This document shows, piece after piece, positions 45,619-54,638 of a stretch of 64,000 nt of DNA. The position numbers and the translations under genes are program-made. A model generated the notes under the pieces. The model saw only the letters and a list, made by a program, of their open reading frames with translations. It did no database searches and was not told the origin of the DNA. Each line of letters starts with the position of its first letter. Position 1 is the first letter of the stretch. The DNA is from Peristeroidobacter soli (GTDB lineage Bacteria; Pseudomonadota; Gammaproteobacteria; Steroidobacterales; Steroidobacteraceae): positions 248,001-312,000 of the forward strand of contig NZ_RYEV01000005.1 of assembly GCF_004138485.1 (NCBI RefSeq). Reading direction: 5' to 3'.

Positions 45619-47682
45619 ATGAAAGGAACCAGATATCGCGCGTCTCGATCTTGCAACCTGGCAGGCGTCGCGCTGCTAGCGTCGTTGTCCTACGTGGGAT
45701 CGGCCGATGCGATCACCATCACCAACACGGATCTATTGTTCGAGGCCGGGGCGGCCACCGTCACGCTGACCAATCCGACCGGCAACGTCTCCTGGACGCT
45801 GCTGGATATTGCCGGAAACATCGTGGCCTCCGGCACGGCCAGCGGCACCAACGGCTCCATCAATCTCAACAGTATTCCAGCCGGATATTACCGGCTGTCG
45901 CTGGGGGCCTTGTTCCAGGGCACCATCGATACCAGCGTCGGCATCATCACCAATCTGTCGACGGTACCGAATGCGTCGACCAACAAGTTCGGCACCACGG
46001 CCCATCCGGAGATCCTGCCGTCACCGAACTACGCGAGCCTGCTCGCGAAGGGCGGCCTGTCGTTCATGCGCTTCGATATGCGCTGGCCGCAGATCGAGCC
46101 GACCGCCGGCAATTACACATTCGCGCCGACCACGCCGTACTTCATCGACTACGACGCGCTCATTTCCTCGCTGACCACCGCCAACATCAAGCCGTTGGCC
46201 GTGCTCGGATATTCCAATCCGGCCTACGACAACGACACTCGTCCGTACTCGCCGGCGGGGCGTGCTGCCTATGCGGCCTACGCCGCGGCCATTGCCGATC
46301 GTTATGGCGCTCAGCTCGAATACGAAATCTTCAACGAGTACAACCATCCCGACGGCTTCGCGCAGGGCAACTGCGACTGGTCGGTGAGTTGTTATCTGCC
46401 GATGCTACAGGCGGCGGAAGCAGCCATCCATGCCGAGGCACCCACGGCGAAGGTCGTGCTGACCGGCATGGCGGGTCTGTCGCCGCTGTGGCTCGGTGGC
46501 GATACCCAGGTGCAGCCGGAATATAACTTCATCTCCTACAACTGGCTGAAGGACTTCCTGGATGCGGGCGGCGCCAGCTATGTCGACGTGTTCAATATTC
46601 ACAACTACACGGTCGAGACCGGCACCGGCGCGCTGACTTTCGGCAATCCGGAAGGCGACAACGAAACCATCGTGCAAAACGTCAAGTCGTTGCTCGCGAA
46701 CTATCCCGCCGCGTCGGGCAAGCCGCTGTGGATGACGGAGACCGGCTGGTCCACCTATCCAACCATCGGCGTTTCGGAGGCGGTGCAGGCCGCGTATCTG
46801 GTGCGCGATGCCGTGCTGACCTTGCGCAAGGGGTTGGATCGTTATGAGTTCTACGATCTGTTCGACGACAGCCCGTATGCGAGCCCGGACGGCAACTGGG
46901 GCATGCTCCGTCATCCCCAATACAATCCCGCCATCGCGCCGAAGCCCGCATTCGTCGCGCAAGCGGTGCTGAGCCGCAAGCTCGACGGCTACACGTACTC
47001 CAGCTCGGACAGCCTCGGCGCCAACGTGTACTCGCTGGTGTTCACTAAGTCGGGATCGCCGTCGGTGCGCGTCATGTGGACGTCGAATCCGAACGCGACG
47101 GGCGTCGATGTGGCCGCGAGCGCCGCGTTCAACGTGACGAGCACGTTGGGCACGGTCAGATCGGTGACACCGTCGAGCGGTACGGCGGTGCTCGCGCTCT
47201 CAGGCAATCCGATTTACGTGGTTGGCAGTTCGGTGAGCGGCGTGAGCCTGCATTCCGGCAATCCCAGCGGCGGCGCTGATCTCGCGCTCGGCAAGTCCGT
47301 TGTCTCGAGCAGTGATTCCGGCGGCAACGTCGGGGCCAACACAGTGGATGCCGGCGTCAGCACTTACTGGCGGAGCGCCAGCTTGCCGGCGACGTTGACG
47401 ATCGACATGGCCGCGAGCTACGACGTGCATACGGTGAAGGTGTCGCTGCCGCCGGAATGGACGTGGTGGAGAAACGAGACCATTGCGATCCAGGCGAGCA
47501 CCGATGGGATCAACTTCTCGACGATCTCAGCCGCGAAGTCGTACGGATTCACCAACACCAACAATTTCCTGGTATCGATCGATCTGCCGGTCACCACGGC
47601 ACGATACATCCGGGTGTCGGTGACGGCCAATAGCCTGAACACGGGCGCCGAGATCGGTAAGCTGGAAATCTACGGTCTATGA
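45619..47682 (+). CDS. secreted glycoside hydrolase with C-terminal F5/8-type domain
   Basis: A 687-residue exported enzyme. The ATG at 45619 (GGGGGAT upstream) starts a signal peptide ending GSADA. Residues about 35-115 are a beta-sandwich (LLFEAGAATVTLTNPTG). A clan GH-A TIM barrel (about 130-480) holds FMRFDMRWPQIEPTAGNYTF, the acid/base Glu in YEIFNEYNHPDG and the nucleophile Glu in LWMTETGWST. The last 140 residues are a discoidin/F5_8 type C carbohydrate-binding domain (DLALGKSVVSSSDSGG ... YIRVSVTANS). The barrel resembles GH39/GH5-like enzymes; I cannot name the substrate. It precedes sugar-catabolic genes. Confidence 0.85.
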   Translation: MKGTRYRASRSCNLAGVALLASLSYVGSADAITITNTDLLFEAGAATVTLTNPTGNVSWTLLDIAGNIVASGTASGTNGSINLNSIPAGYYRLSLGALFQGTIDTSVGIITNLSTVPNASTNKFGTTAHPEILPSPNYASLLAKGGLSFMRFDMRWPQIEPTAGNYTFAPTTPYFIDYDALISSLTTANIKPLAVLGYSNPAYDNDTRPYSPAGRAAYAAYAAAIADRYGAQLEYEIFNEYNHPDGFAQGNCDWSVSCYLPMLQAAEAAIHAEAPTAKVVLTGMAGLSPLWLGGDTQVQPEYNFISYNWLKDFLDAGGASYVDVFNIHNYTVETGTGALTFGNPEGDNETIVQNVKSLLANYPAASGKPLWMTETGWSTYPTIGVSEAVQAAYLVRDAVLTLRKGLDRYEFYDLFDDSPYASPDGNWGMLRHPQYNPAIAPKPAFVAQAVLSRKLDGYTYSSSDSLGANVYSLVFTKSGSPSVRVMWTSNPNATGVDVAASAAFNVTSTLGTVRSVTPSSGTAVLALSGNPIYVVGSSVSGVSLHSGNPSGGADLALGKSVVSSSDSGGNVGANTVDAGVSTYWRSASLPATLTIDMAASYDVHTVKVSLPPEWTWWRNETIAIQASTDGINFSTISAAKSYGFTNTNNFLVSIDLPVTTARYIRVSVTANSLNTGAEIGKLEIYGL

Positions 47683-47703
47683 CAATATAGGGGTGGAGTG
47701 TTC

Positions 47704-47737
47704 GATGGCGCGGCCGTAAACGGTCGCGCCATCTTTT
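47704..47737 (+). terminator. intrinsic terminator after the glycoside hydrolase
   Basis: A 13-bp stem (GATGGCGCGGCCG / CGGTCGCGCCATC, one G-U pair) with a TAAA loop is followed by TTTT. It also abuts the stop of the convergent epimerase gene. Confidence 0.85.
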
Positions 47738-47738
47738 C

Positions 47739-48755
47739 TCAGTCTTGCGTCATGGCGAACAGATAGCGGGTATCGTGACGATACGTTTCGCCCGGTTGCA
47801 CCATGATGCTCGGAAACGTGGGCTCATTGAGCGCATTGGGAAATCCATGCGGCTCCAGACAGAGCCCGACTCGTGCACGGAACATCCGTGGTGTCGCGCC
47901 CGCCAGGCTGTTGCCTGAGTAGAACTGAATTCCTCGCTGGTTGGTGCTGACGCTCAGGCGAATGCCCGAGCGGCGGCTCGATAGTTCGGCGGCGACGGCC
48001 GAGCCCGGCAGCAGAGGGCAGTAGTGATCGTAGCCCCCGTCCGTCTCATGAATCCTGGCGCCGATGGGGGTGCGCTGTCGAAAGTCCAAGGGTGTGCCGT
48101 CGACCGCGCGGATCTCGCCGGTGGGGATTTGATCCTGGCTGACCGGCAGATACGTCGCGGCTGCGAGCCGCAGCTCATGATCGTCGATCGAAACGTCCGG
48201 ATCGCCCGTGAGATTGAAGTAGGGATGCAATGTGAGATTGAGCGGCGTCGCGCGATCGGTGGTCGCGGTCACGACGGTTCTGAAGGACAGCGGCGAGTCC
48301 AGGCGCACCTCCATCTGCACCGAGACATTGCCTCGATACCCTTCATCGCCATCGGGCGACTGCAATTCCAGCAGCACGCCGGGCGAGCCGCCGTCGACGC
48401 AGGCAACCGCCCGCCACAGGGAACGACCGAAGCCGATGAGCCCGCCATGCAGATGGTTCGGCCCATCGTTGCAACTGAGTTGAAACTCCGGATGGGCCCG
48501 CGCGACCGTGCGATTCGCGCAGCGTCCGATGATGGCGCCCAGAGCGGCGGTATCCAGCTCGTATTCCCTCAGCGACGCATAGCTGAGCACGGTATTCACC
48601 GGCCCCCGGCGCGCGTGTGGAAAATTGATCGCTCGTATTCGGGCGCCGTATTCGAGGATCTCGACACTGAAGCCACTGCGTGGATGCGACAGCGTGATGC
48701 GATCCACTCGACGGTCGTCCTGCAGGTATCCAAACGTATCTTTGATGACTGGCAC
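47739..48755 (-). CDS. aldose 1-epimerase (GalM family)
   Basis: A 338-residue mutarotase. The GTG at 48755 is preceded by GGGGAGGATGT; the frame continues upstream but without family similarity. Key motifs are GRCANRTVARA, NDGPNHLHGG (substrate-binding Asn/His), NLTLHPYFNL (catalytic His) and CLEPHGFPNALN (catalytic Glu in LEPHGFPN). It interconverts alpha and beta sugar anomers in the cytoplasm. The gene diverges from the SDR-FAH-SDR operon, fitting a mutarotase that feeds the sugar dehydrogenase of a deoxysugar pathway. Confidence 0.9.
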   Translation of the reverse strand: MPVIKDTFGYLQDDRRVDRITLSHPRSGFSVEILEYGARIRAINFPHARRGPVNTVLSYASLREYELDTAALGAIIGRCANRTVARAHPEFQLSCNDGPNHLHGGLIGFGRSLWRAVACVDGGSPGVLLELQSPDGDEGYRGNVSVQMEVRLDSPLSFRTVVTATTDRATPLNLTLHPYFNLTGDPDVSIDDHELRLAAATYLPVSQDQIPTGEIRAVDGTPLDFRQRTPIGARIHETDGGYDHYCPLLPGSAVAAELSSRRSGIRLSVSTNQRGIQFYSGNSLAGATPRMFRARVGLCLEPHGFPNALNEPTFPSIMVQPGETYRHDTRYLFAMTQD

Positions 48756-48923
48756 ACATCCTCCCCGGGGTCGGAGCGAGGGTAAAGAACGGTGGCGCGA
48801 ACCAGCCACGCGCCGCTTGATCGCGCACCGATTCTGAATTGATCGGCGCGCAGTCAAAACGATATCGACATCGCATCAACTGTGTCGTGGTAGCGGCGAA
48901 GAGCCGGTCGCTAAGGTACGGCC

Positions 48924-49658
48924 ATGTCGAAAAGATTGGCGGGCAAGGTTTGTCTGGTCACAGGGGCGGCGCAGGGCATCGGCCGTGCTGTCGTCGAAGC
49001 GTTCGCCGCCGAAGGCGCGCGCGTGATCGCGACCGACATCCAGACGGAAAAGCTGCGTGAGCTGGGCAGTGGCGTCGAGGTTCTGGCGCTCGATGTCACG
49101 AATGCCGACAGCGTTCGCGAGGCGGCCCGACGATATCCCGATGTCAACGTACTCGTGAACTGCGCCGGTTATGTCGCGGTGGGCACCGCGCTGGAATGCA
49201 CTCCCGAGGATTTCGCGGCCAGCCTGAGCATCAATGTGACCTCCATCTACACCATGGTGCGGGCGTTTCTGCCTGGCATGGTGGAGCGTCACGACGGCGC
49301 CATCATCAACATCGCTTCGGTGGTCTCGACGACCATGGCGGCGAGTCGGCGCTTCGTGTACGGGGCCACCAAGGGGGCGGTGATCGCGATGACTCGTTCC
49401 GTTGCCTTCGATTTCGTGCGCGAGGGAATTCGTTGCAACTGCATCAGTCCCGGCACCATAGATTCACCCTCTTTGGCCGATCGCTTGAATGCTTTCACCG
49501 ATCCAGGGGCCGCGCGGCAAGCGTTGCTTGACCGGCAACCCATGGGCCGGATGGGCCAGGCGCATGAGATCGCCGCCGTCGCCGTGATGCTGGCGTCGAA
49601 CGAAAGCTCGCTGATCAACGGCGCCGATCTGGTGGTGGACGGAGGCATCAGCATCTGA
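48924..49658 (+). CDS. SDR dehydrogenase, 2-keto-3-deoxy-L-fuconate dehydrogenase-like
   Basis: A 244-residue classical short-chain dehydrogenase. TGAAQGIGR binds NAD(P), NCAGYVAVG follows, and the catalytic Ser-Tyr-Lys are in NIASVVSTTM and YGATKGAV. The closest described family by sequence pattern (MSKRLAGKVCLVTGAAQGIGRA, PSLADRLNA) is 2-keto-3-deoxy-L-fuconate 4-dehydrogenase. Its stop TGATG overlaps the start of an FAH-family hydrolase, the partner enzyme that cleaves the diketo product. Assignment to fucose or rhamnose is inferred. Confidence 0.85.
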   Translation: MSKRLAGKVCLVTGAAQGIGRAVVEAFAAEGARVIATDIQTEKLRELGSGVEVLALDVTNADSVREAARRYPDVNVLVNCAGYVAVGTALECTPEDFAASLSINVTSIYTMVRAFLPGMVERHDGAIINIASVVSTTMAASRRFVYGATKGAVIAMTRSVAFDFVREGIRCNCISPGTIDSPSLADRLNAFTDPGAARQALLDRQPMGRMGQAHEIAAVAVMLASNESSLINGADLVVDGGISI

Positions 49659-50521
49659 TGTCGGCCATGAAGTTGCTCAGATTTGGCCCCAAGGGCGGCG
49701 AGCGTCCCGGATTGCTGGATGGCGAGGGCCGCATTCGCGATCTCTCGGGAGTCGTTGCGGATATCGATGCGCGCACGCTGCCGGACTTGCAGCGTCTGCG
49801 TGTGCCGTCCATCGACAGTCTGCCGATCGTGAATGCCGATGTGCGCATCGGCGCGCCGGTCGCCGGCGTCGGAAAGATCATCTGCGTGGGCCTCAACTAT
49901 TCGGATCACGCCCGCGAAACCGGCCAGGCGATACCTCGCGAGCCCATCCTGTTTCTGAAAGCGACCTCGTCCATCGTCGGCCCGAATGACGACGTGGTGT
50001 TGCCGCCCGGTGCGGAGAAAGGCGATTGGGAAGTCGAGCTCGGCATAGTGATTGCTCGCGAGGCGCGTTATGTGCCGCTGGCCAGCGCGATGGACTACGT
50101 CGCTGGCGCTTGCGTCGTCAATGATGTGTCGGAGCGTAGCTATCAATTGGAGCGAGGCGGGCAATGGGACAAGGGCAAGGGCTGCGACACCTTCTGTCCG
50201 TTGGGTCCCTATCTGGTGACTCTGGACGCAGTCCCGCGCCTCGATGATCTTCGGATGTGGTGCACGGTGAATGGCCGCACCGTCCAGGACGGCAACACGC
50301 GCACCATGATCTTCGACGTTCCCTATCTCGTTCACTACATCAGTCAGTTCATGAGTTTGCAGCCGGGCGACGTCATCAGTACCGGCACGCCGCCGGGCGT
50401 AGGCATGGGCATGAAGCCGCCCCAATGGCTCAAGGAACAGGACATCATGGAACTGGGGATCGAAGGATTGGGAACGCAGCGACAGCGCGTCGTGCGCCAC
50501 ACCGCCGAGGCGCGCTCGTGA
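49658..50521 (+). CDS. FAH-family hydrolase, 2,4-diketo-3-deoxy-fuconate/rhamnonate type
   Basis: A 287-residue protein of the fumarylacetoacetate hydrolase family. Family motifs: GKIICVGLNYSDHARETG, EPILFLKATSSIVGPNDDV, the metal-binding EVELGIVIA, and TGTPPGVGMGM in the active site. FAH enzymes beside a 2-keto-3-deoxysugar-acid dehydrogenase hydrolyse 2,4-diketo-3-deoxy-L-fuconate (or rhamnonate) to pyruvate and L-lactate. The start overlaps the preceding stop (TGATG); an internal ATG at 49667 is also possible. Its own stop overlaps the GTG start of the next SDR. Confidence 0.88.
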   Translation: MSAMKLLRFGPKGGERPGLLDGEGRIRDLSGVVADIDARTLPDLQRLRVPSIDSLPIVNADVRIGAPVAGVGKIICVGLNYSDHARETGQAIPREPILFLKATSSIVGPNDDVVLPPGAEKGDWEVELGIVIAREARYVPLASAMDYVAGACVVNDVSERSYQLERGGQWDKGKGCDTFCPLGPYLVTLDAVPRLDDLRMWCTVNGRTVQDGNTRTMIFDVPYLVHYISQFMSLQPGDVISTGTPPGVGMGMKPPQWLKEQDIMELGIEGLGTQRQRVVRHTAEARS

Positions 50522-51285
50522 CCGACGCAACCAGGCTTGCTGTCGTCACGGGAGGCAACTCCGGTATCGGTCATGAGACCGTCATCGCGCTCGCCAGTCA
50601 GGGCTGGGATGTCGCCGTCAGTTACATTCATGACGAAGCGGCGGCTGCGAATGTGACGCGTCAGATCGAGAGCCACGGCCGACGCGCCTGGGTCAAGCGC
50701 TGCGATGTGGGCATCCGGGAGGATGTCGAGACCTTCTTCGACAACATCGTCGCGGCGTTCGACACAGTCCCGACGCTGCTGATCAACAACGCCGCGGTCC
50801 AGACCTGGAGTCCGTTCCTGCATCTGGAGGAAGCCAGCTGGGATCAGGTCATTCGCACCAATCTGAAGGGCTGCTTTCTGAACACGCAGAAGGCGGCGAA
50901 GCTGATGATCAAAGCGGGGCGGCGTGGCGCCATCATCAACATCGGCTCCGGCTGCAACAAGGTGCCCTTTCCCAATCTGGTCGATTACTCGGCGTCGAAG
51001 TCCGGCATCGAGCAGCTCACCCGGCTCGCGGCCGTCGAGTTCGGTCCGCATGGAATCACGGTCAATTGCGTGGCGCCCGGCGCCATCGAGAACGAGCGCA
51101 CGCGTAAGGAAGTGCCCGACTACGCCGCAACGTGGTCGCGTATCACGCCGATGCGCCGGGTCGGTACGCCGGCCGACGTCATCAACGCGATCCTGTTTCT
51201 GGCCCGCGAGGAATCCAACTTCATCACGGGCCAGACCCTGAGCGTCGACGGCGGCGTCTTTACTCAGCCGAACTGGCCATACTGA
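50518..51285 (+). CDS. SDR-family oxidoreductase
   Basis: A 255-residue SDR starting at GTG 50518 (GTGA overlap). It has TGGNSGIGHET, NNAAVQTW, Ser in GSGCNKV and the YSASKSG active-site Tyr/Lys. LFLAREESNFITGQTLSVDGG marks the classical family. In this operon it may be the L-fucose or related sugar 1-dehydrogenase that opens the pathway, or another oxidoreductase; the sequence alone does not decide. Its last 26 bases overlap the convergent AraC regulator gene. Confidence 0.85.
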   Translation: MTDATRLAVVTGGNSGIGHETVIALASQGWDVAVSYIHDEAAAANVTRQIESHGRRAWVKRCDVGIREDVETFFDNIVAAFDTVPTLLINNAAVQTWSPFLHLEEASWDQVIRTNLKGCFLNTQKAAKLMIKAGRRGAIINIGSGCNKVPFPNLVDYSASKSGIEQLTRLAAVEFGPHGITVNCVAPGAIENERTRKEVPDYAATWSRITPMRRVGTPADVINAILFLAREESNFITGQTLSVDGGVFTQPNWPY

Positions 51286-52225
51286 TCCGATTCGGGTGCG
51301 GCTTGCGCTGCAGGTCGGCGCTCGCCTCCGGCACCTGCGGACGGTCCAGCATCCGGCTGCGCTGCTCGCGGAACTGAGTCGGGTTCATGCCCTTGAGCGC
51401 CAGGAATTGCCGGTTGAAGTTGGCGATGTTGTTGTAGCCGCAATTCATGGCGATGTCGGTGATGCCTGCTTCGCCCTCCATCAGCAGGCGGCACACCTCG
51501 TTGATGCGCAGGATGTTCACGAACCCGACGAAGGTCTGGCCGGTGGCCTTGCGAAAGAAGCGGCTGAACGCCGGCGGCGTCAGGCCGACCAGCGCGGCGA
51601 TTTCCGACTGACTGACTTCGCGGCCGAGATGCTGTCGCACGTAACGATGAATGAACTCGATGCGCTGGCGGTTGGTCTCGGTGATGTCGTTGGTGATGTG
51701 ATAGTCGGCGCTGGCCAGCGCGCGCAGGTCGTCGGGCGCCTGCGCCATGACCTGCAGGATCTCCAGCAAACCCATCAAGCGCTCCAGCCCGGTCTTGCGA
51801 AAGATCGATTTCATCAGGCCCTGCACGCGCGTGGCCGTCTCACCCTGAATATGTAAGCCGCACTTGGACGCGCGGAACAGGCGGTTGATGGGCGCGAGCT
51901 CGGGCAGGCCGAGGAAATCCCCGCCGAAGCTTTCAGGGCGAAACTGCAGGACGATGGCTTCGGAGCCATGTTCCTGCGCGCCGAGATCGGTTTCGTCGTG
52001 CCAGCAGTGGGGCAGATTGGGGCCGAGCAGCACCAGGTCGTTCTGTTCGTAGCGCTCGATGCTATCGCCGACGAAGCGCGTGCCGGCGCTGCGCACCACC
52101 CAGCTGAGCTCGAATTCGGGGTGATAGTGCCAGGTGTGGTCGTCGGCCAGCCGGGCGCAGGAAAACCAGAGGCTGCAGAAAGAGCTCTCGTTGTCGGTCT
52201 GCACGTTCTCGAACTTCGGTTCCAC
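51260..52225 (-). CDS. AraC-family transcriptional regulator
   Basis: A 321-residue regulator. The GTG at 52225 is chosen because GAGGGGA lies 6 bases upstream; ATG 52261 and TTG 52288 are in frame but lack a Shine-Dalgarno. Residues about 15-110 form a cupin-like sensing domain (HYHPEFELSWVV, LLGPNLPHCWH). Residues about 195-300 hold two helix-turn-helix units (EIAALVGLTPPAFSRFFRKA, ITDIAMNCGYNNIANFNRQF). It diverges from the TonB receptor gene, so it likely controls sugar uptake and the adjacent catabolic genes. Confidence 0.9.
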   Translation of the reverse strand: MEPKFENVQTDNESSFCSLWFSCARLADDHTWHYHPEFELSWVVRSAGTRFVGDSIERYEQNDLVLLGPNLPHCWHDETDLGAQEHGSEAIVLQFRPESFGGDFLGLPELAPINRLFRASKCGLHIQGETATRVQGLMKSIFRKTGLERLMGLLEILQVMAQAPDDLRALASADYHITNDITETNRQRIEFIHRYVRQHLGREVSQSEIAALVGLTPPAFSRFFRKATGQTFVGFVNILRINEVCRLLMEGEAGITDIAMNCGYNNIANFNRQFLALKGMNPTQFREQRSRMLDRPQVPEASADLQRKPHPNRISMASSAE

Positions 52226-52240
52226 GTCTGTCCCCTCAAC

Positions 52241-52254
52241 GGCACCCGGGTGCC
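52241..52254. promoter_or_regulatory. 14-base perfect palindrome in the araC-tonB receptor gap
   Basis: GGCACCCGGGTGCC is self-complementary and lies 15 bases upstream of the AraC start codon, inside the divergent control region. It could be a regulator operator. No bound factor can be named from sequence. Confidence 0.4.
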
Positions 52255-52376
52255 GGAGCATATTAAAACTGTACGTGTGGCTGGCCAACTATTGCGTAGT
52301 CGGCAACTGCGACGCTGTGTCCTAATCTCACCACAGTAGCGCGGACCCTGAAGAGTCCGTCACAGCGAGGGGGAGC

Positions 52377-54623
52377 ATGAAGTACAGAAATCGCGGCTTG
52401 ATTTTCGTTTGTGCCTGGTCGGTGGCGGGCGTGGCGTCGGCTCAGTCGACCAAACAGGCGGTCGAGCCGAATTCGCAACTGCTGGAAGAAGTGGTGGTGC
52501 AGGGCTATCGCATCGATGCGTCCACCAGCGCCACCGGCATCGTCACCAGCATCCTGGACACGCCGATCTCGATCACGGCCCTGACCAGCGAGTTTCTCAG
52601 CGACACCGGTTCGCAGCAGATGATGGATGCGATCAGCTCGATGACCGGCGTCATGGGTCAAAGCAACAGCGGCGAGGTCGGCACCAATTTCGGTGTGCGC
52701 GGCTTCGCCGTCACGCCCCAGGTGGATGGCTTCGATACGCTGTCGACTGCGGCGGGCCTGGGCTCCTCGGTGGGCGTGGAGCGCATCGAAGTGGTCAAGG
52801 GCCCGTCCGCGGTGTTCAACGGCAACGTGCCGCCGGGCGGCACCATCAACATCATCTACAAGAAGCCGTCGTTCACACGGAAGAATTACATTGAAGTGGG
52901 CTATGGCAGCTGGGATTACAAGAGCGCGGAGGTCTTTTCGACCGGCACGCTGGGCTCCGACAAGCTCGCCTATCTGATCAACGGCTATCTGAAGGACATG
53001 GATGGCTGGGTGAAATGGACCGGGCAGAAGGAGCAGACCGTCATCCTCGGCCTGACTTACAAGCCCATCGACGATCTGACTCTCTCCGTGAACTATCGCA
53101 AGGCCGATGTCGATACGCGCGCCTCGACGTTGCCGGTCAGTCACGAGGGTTTCATGGGATCGGGCACGCCGTGGTTCGTGCCGCTGGATGCGTGGGTCGG
53201 CGCGAATTACGGACCGACGGAGCCGATCCAGACCATCACCGTCGAGGACTACCTGCCGGGCGGCAAGCGTTACAACGTGCTCGGCCCGCAAAACCTCAAC
53301 CAGGCCGAAGTCGAGATGGCCAGCTTCGATGTGAATTATCGGATCAACGACCACATCGAAGTGCGCAACGGTTTCTTCTACAACACGTATCTGTGGCAGC
53401 CGCTCGCGCTGATCCAGAGTGGCGCCAAGGTGCTGGGTGCCGACGGCCGCTCCAGCATTCTTTCCATGTTCCTCGGCGGCCGAACCGGCGAGACCGGTTG
53501 GCAGAACAAACTCGAGGCGGCGCTCGACTTCGACACCGGTCCGATCAGTCATCAGATGCTGGTGGGCTATTCCGACTCGTACAGCGAGGCGGATATTCTC
53601 GAGGCTTACATCGGGGCACCGGCGATCAATTCGAACGGCGAGCCGTGGGACTATCGCACTGACGGCCCGCGCATGTTGCGTGATGAGTTCAACGCGCGTC
53701 TCGCTACCAATCCGACGCCCGACATTCTTTCCACCGACTATGCGCACACACGTACGCATGCGTACTACATCGCCGAGCAGGCATCGATGTTCGACGGTCG
53801 TTTGCGTGCGCTCGTCGGCGGTCGCTACACCGAGACCACGGTTTCCGGACTGCGTGTTACAGATACGACACCGCAGGCCGGCCTGGTGATCAAGCCGTTC
53901 CCGGGCGATTCCTCGCTCGCCGATACGTCGATCTTCATGAACTACTCGGAGTCGTTCACGCCTTCGGGGCTGTTACAGCCGGGGACCGACCAGGTCGTTC
54001 CGCCCGCGCAGGGCACGGGCAAGGAAATCGGCATCAAGACCGCATGGTTCGGTGGCGAGGTCGCGAGCACGATCTCCGTGTTCCGCGACGACCTGGGTAA
54101 CATCGCGACGCCAGATTATTCCACGCAAGGTCAGACCGGCAGCATTGTTTCCTATCACCTCGGCGGCAAGGGACGAACCGAAGGCGCCGAGGCCGAGGTC
54201 GTGTGGACGCCGAGCCGCAGTCTGCAGCTCTCCGCCAACTACACCTATATGCCGACGGCTGAGTATCTGGCTTATCCCGGCGTGCCGCAGATGGTCGGTC
54301 TGCGCTTCGGCAGCACACCCAAGGAGCAGTGGAATCTCAGCGGTCGCTATGCGTTCGACCAAGGACTGCTGTCGGGTGCGTACGTCGGCGCCTGGGTTCA
54401 TGGGCAATCGAGCACTCAAGGCGTGATGGCTGGAGATTGGCAGTACGCAGTCCGGCTTCCGAGCCTGGTGCAGGCCGATCTGTTCGCCGGTTACGCGTTC
54501 AACAAGCTCGAGGCGCGCGTGAACGTCAAGAACGTCGGCAACCGCGGCGGCTATGTCATGAACAACGTGTTCCAGCCCAACTCACCGAGATCGGTGTACC
54601 TTACATTGAACTATTCACTGTAA
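52377..54623 (+). CDS. TonB-dependent outer-membrane receptor
   Basis: A 748-residue protein with signal peptide MKYRNRGLIFVCAWSVAGVASA. The plug domain starts EEVVVQGYRIDAS and includes SNSGEVGTNFGVRGFAVTPQ and VGVERIEVVKGPSAVFNG. The 22-strand barrel ends LTLNYSL. By plug pattern it is of the siderophore-receptor type (CirA/FhuA-like), which also includes oligosaccharide and natural-product importers. The genes after it encode periplasmic and cytoplasmic glycoside-processing enzymes, so a glycosylated substrate is as likely as iron. The Shine-Dalgarno is GAGGGGG. Confidence 0.92.
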   Translation: MKYRNRGLIFVCAWSVAGVASAQSTKQAVEPNSQLLEEVVVQGYRIDASTSATGIVTSILDTPISITALTSEFLSDTGSQQMMDAISSMTGVMGQSNSGEVGTNFGVRGFAVTPQVDGFDTLSTAAGLGSSVGVERIEVVKGPSAVFNGNVPPGGTINIIYKKPSFTRKNYIEVGYGSWDYKSAEVFSTGTLGSDKLAYLINGYLKDMDGWVKWTGQKEQTVILGLTYKPIDDLTLSVNYRKADVDTRASTLPVSHEGFMGSGTPWFVPLDAWVGANYGPTEPIQTITVEDYLPGGKRYNVLGPQNLNQAEVEMASFDVNYRINDHIEVRNGFFYNTYLWQPLALIQSGAKVLGADGRSSILSMFLGGRTGETGWQNKLEAALDFDTGPISHQMLVGYSDSYSEADILEAYIGAPAINSNGEPWDYRTDGPRMLRDEFNARLATNPTPDILSTDYAHTRTHAYYIAEQASMFDGRLRALVGGRYTETTVSGLRVTDTTPQAGLVIKPFPGDSSLADTSIFMNYSESFTPSGLLQPGTDQVVPPAQGTGKEIGIKTAWFGGEVASTISVFRDDLGNIATPDYSTQGQTGSIVSYHLGGKGRTEGAEAEVVWTPSRSLQLSANYTYMPTAEYLAYPGVPQMVGLRFGSTPKEQWNLSGRYAFDQGLLSGAYVGAWVHGQSSTQGVMAGDWQYAVRLPSLVQADLFAGYAFNKLEARVNVKNVGNRGGYVMNNVFQPNSPRSVYLTLNYSL

Positions 54624-54638
54624 GAGGCTGGCGGAGCG

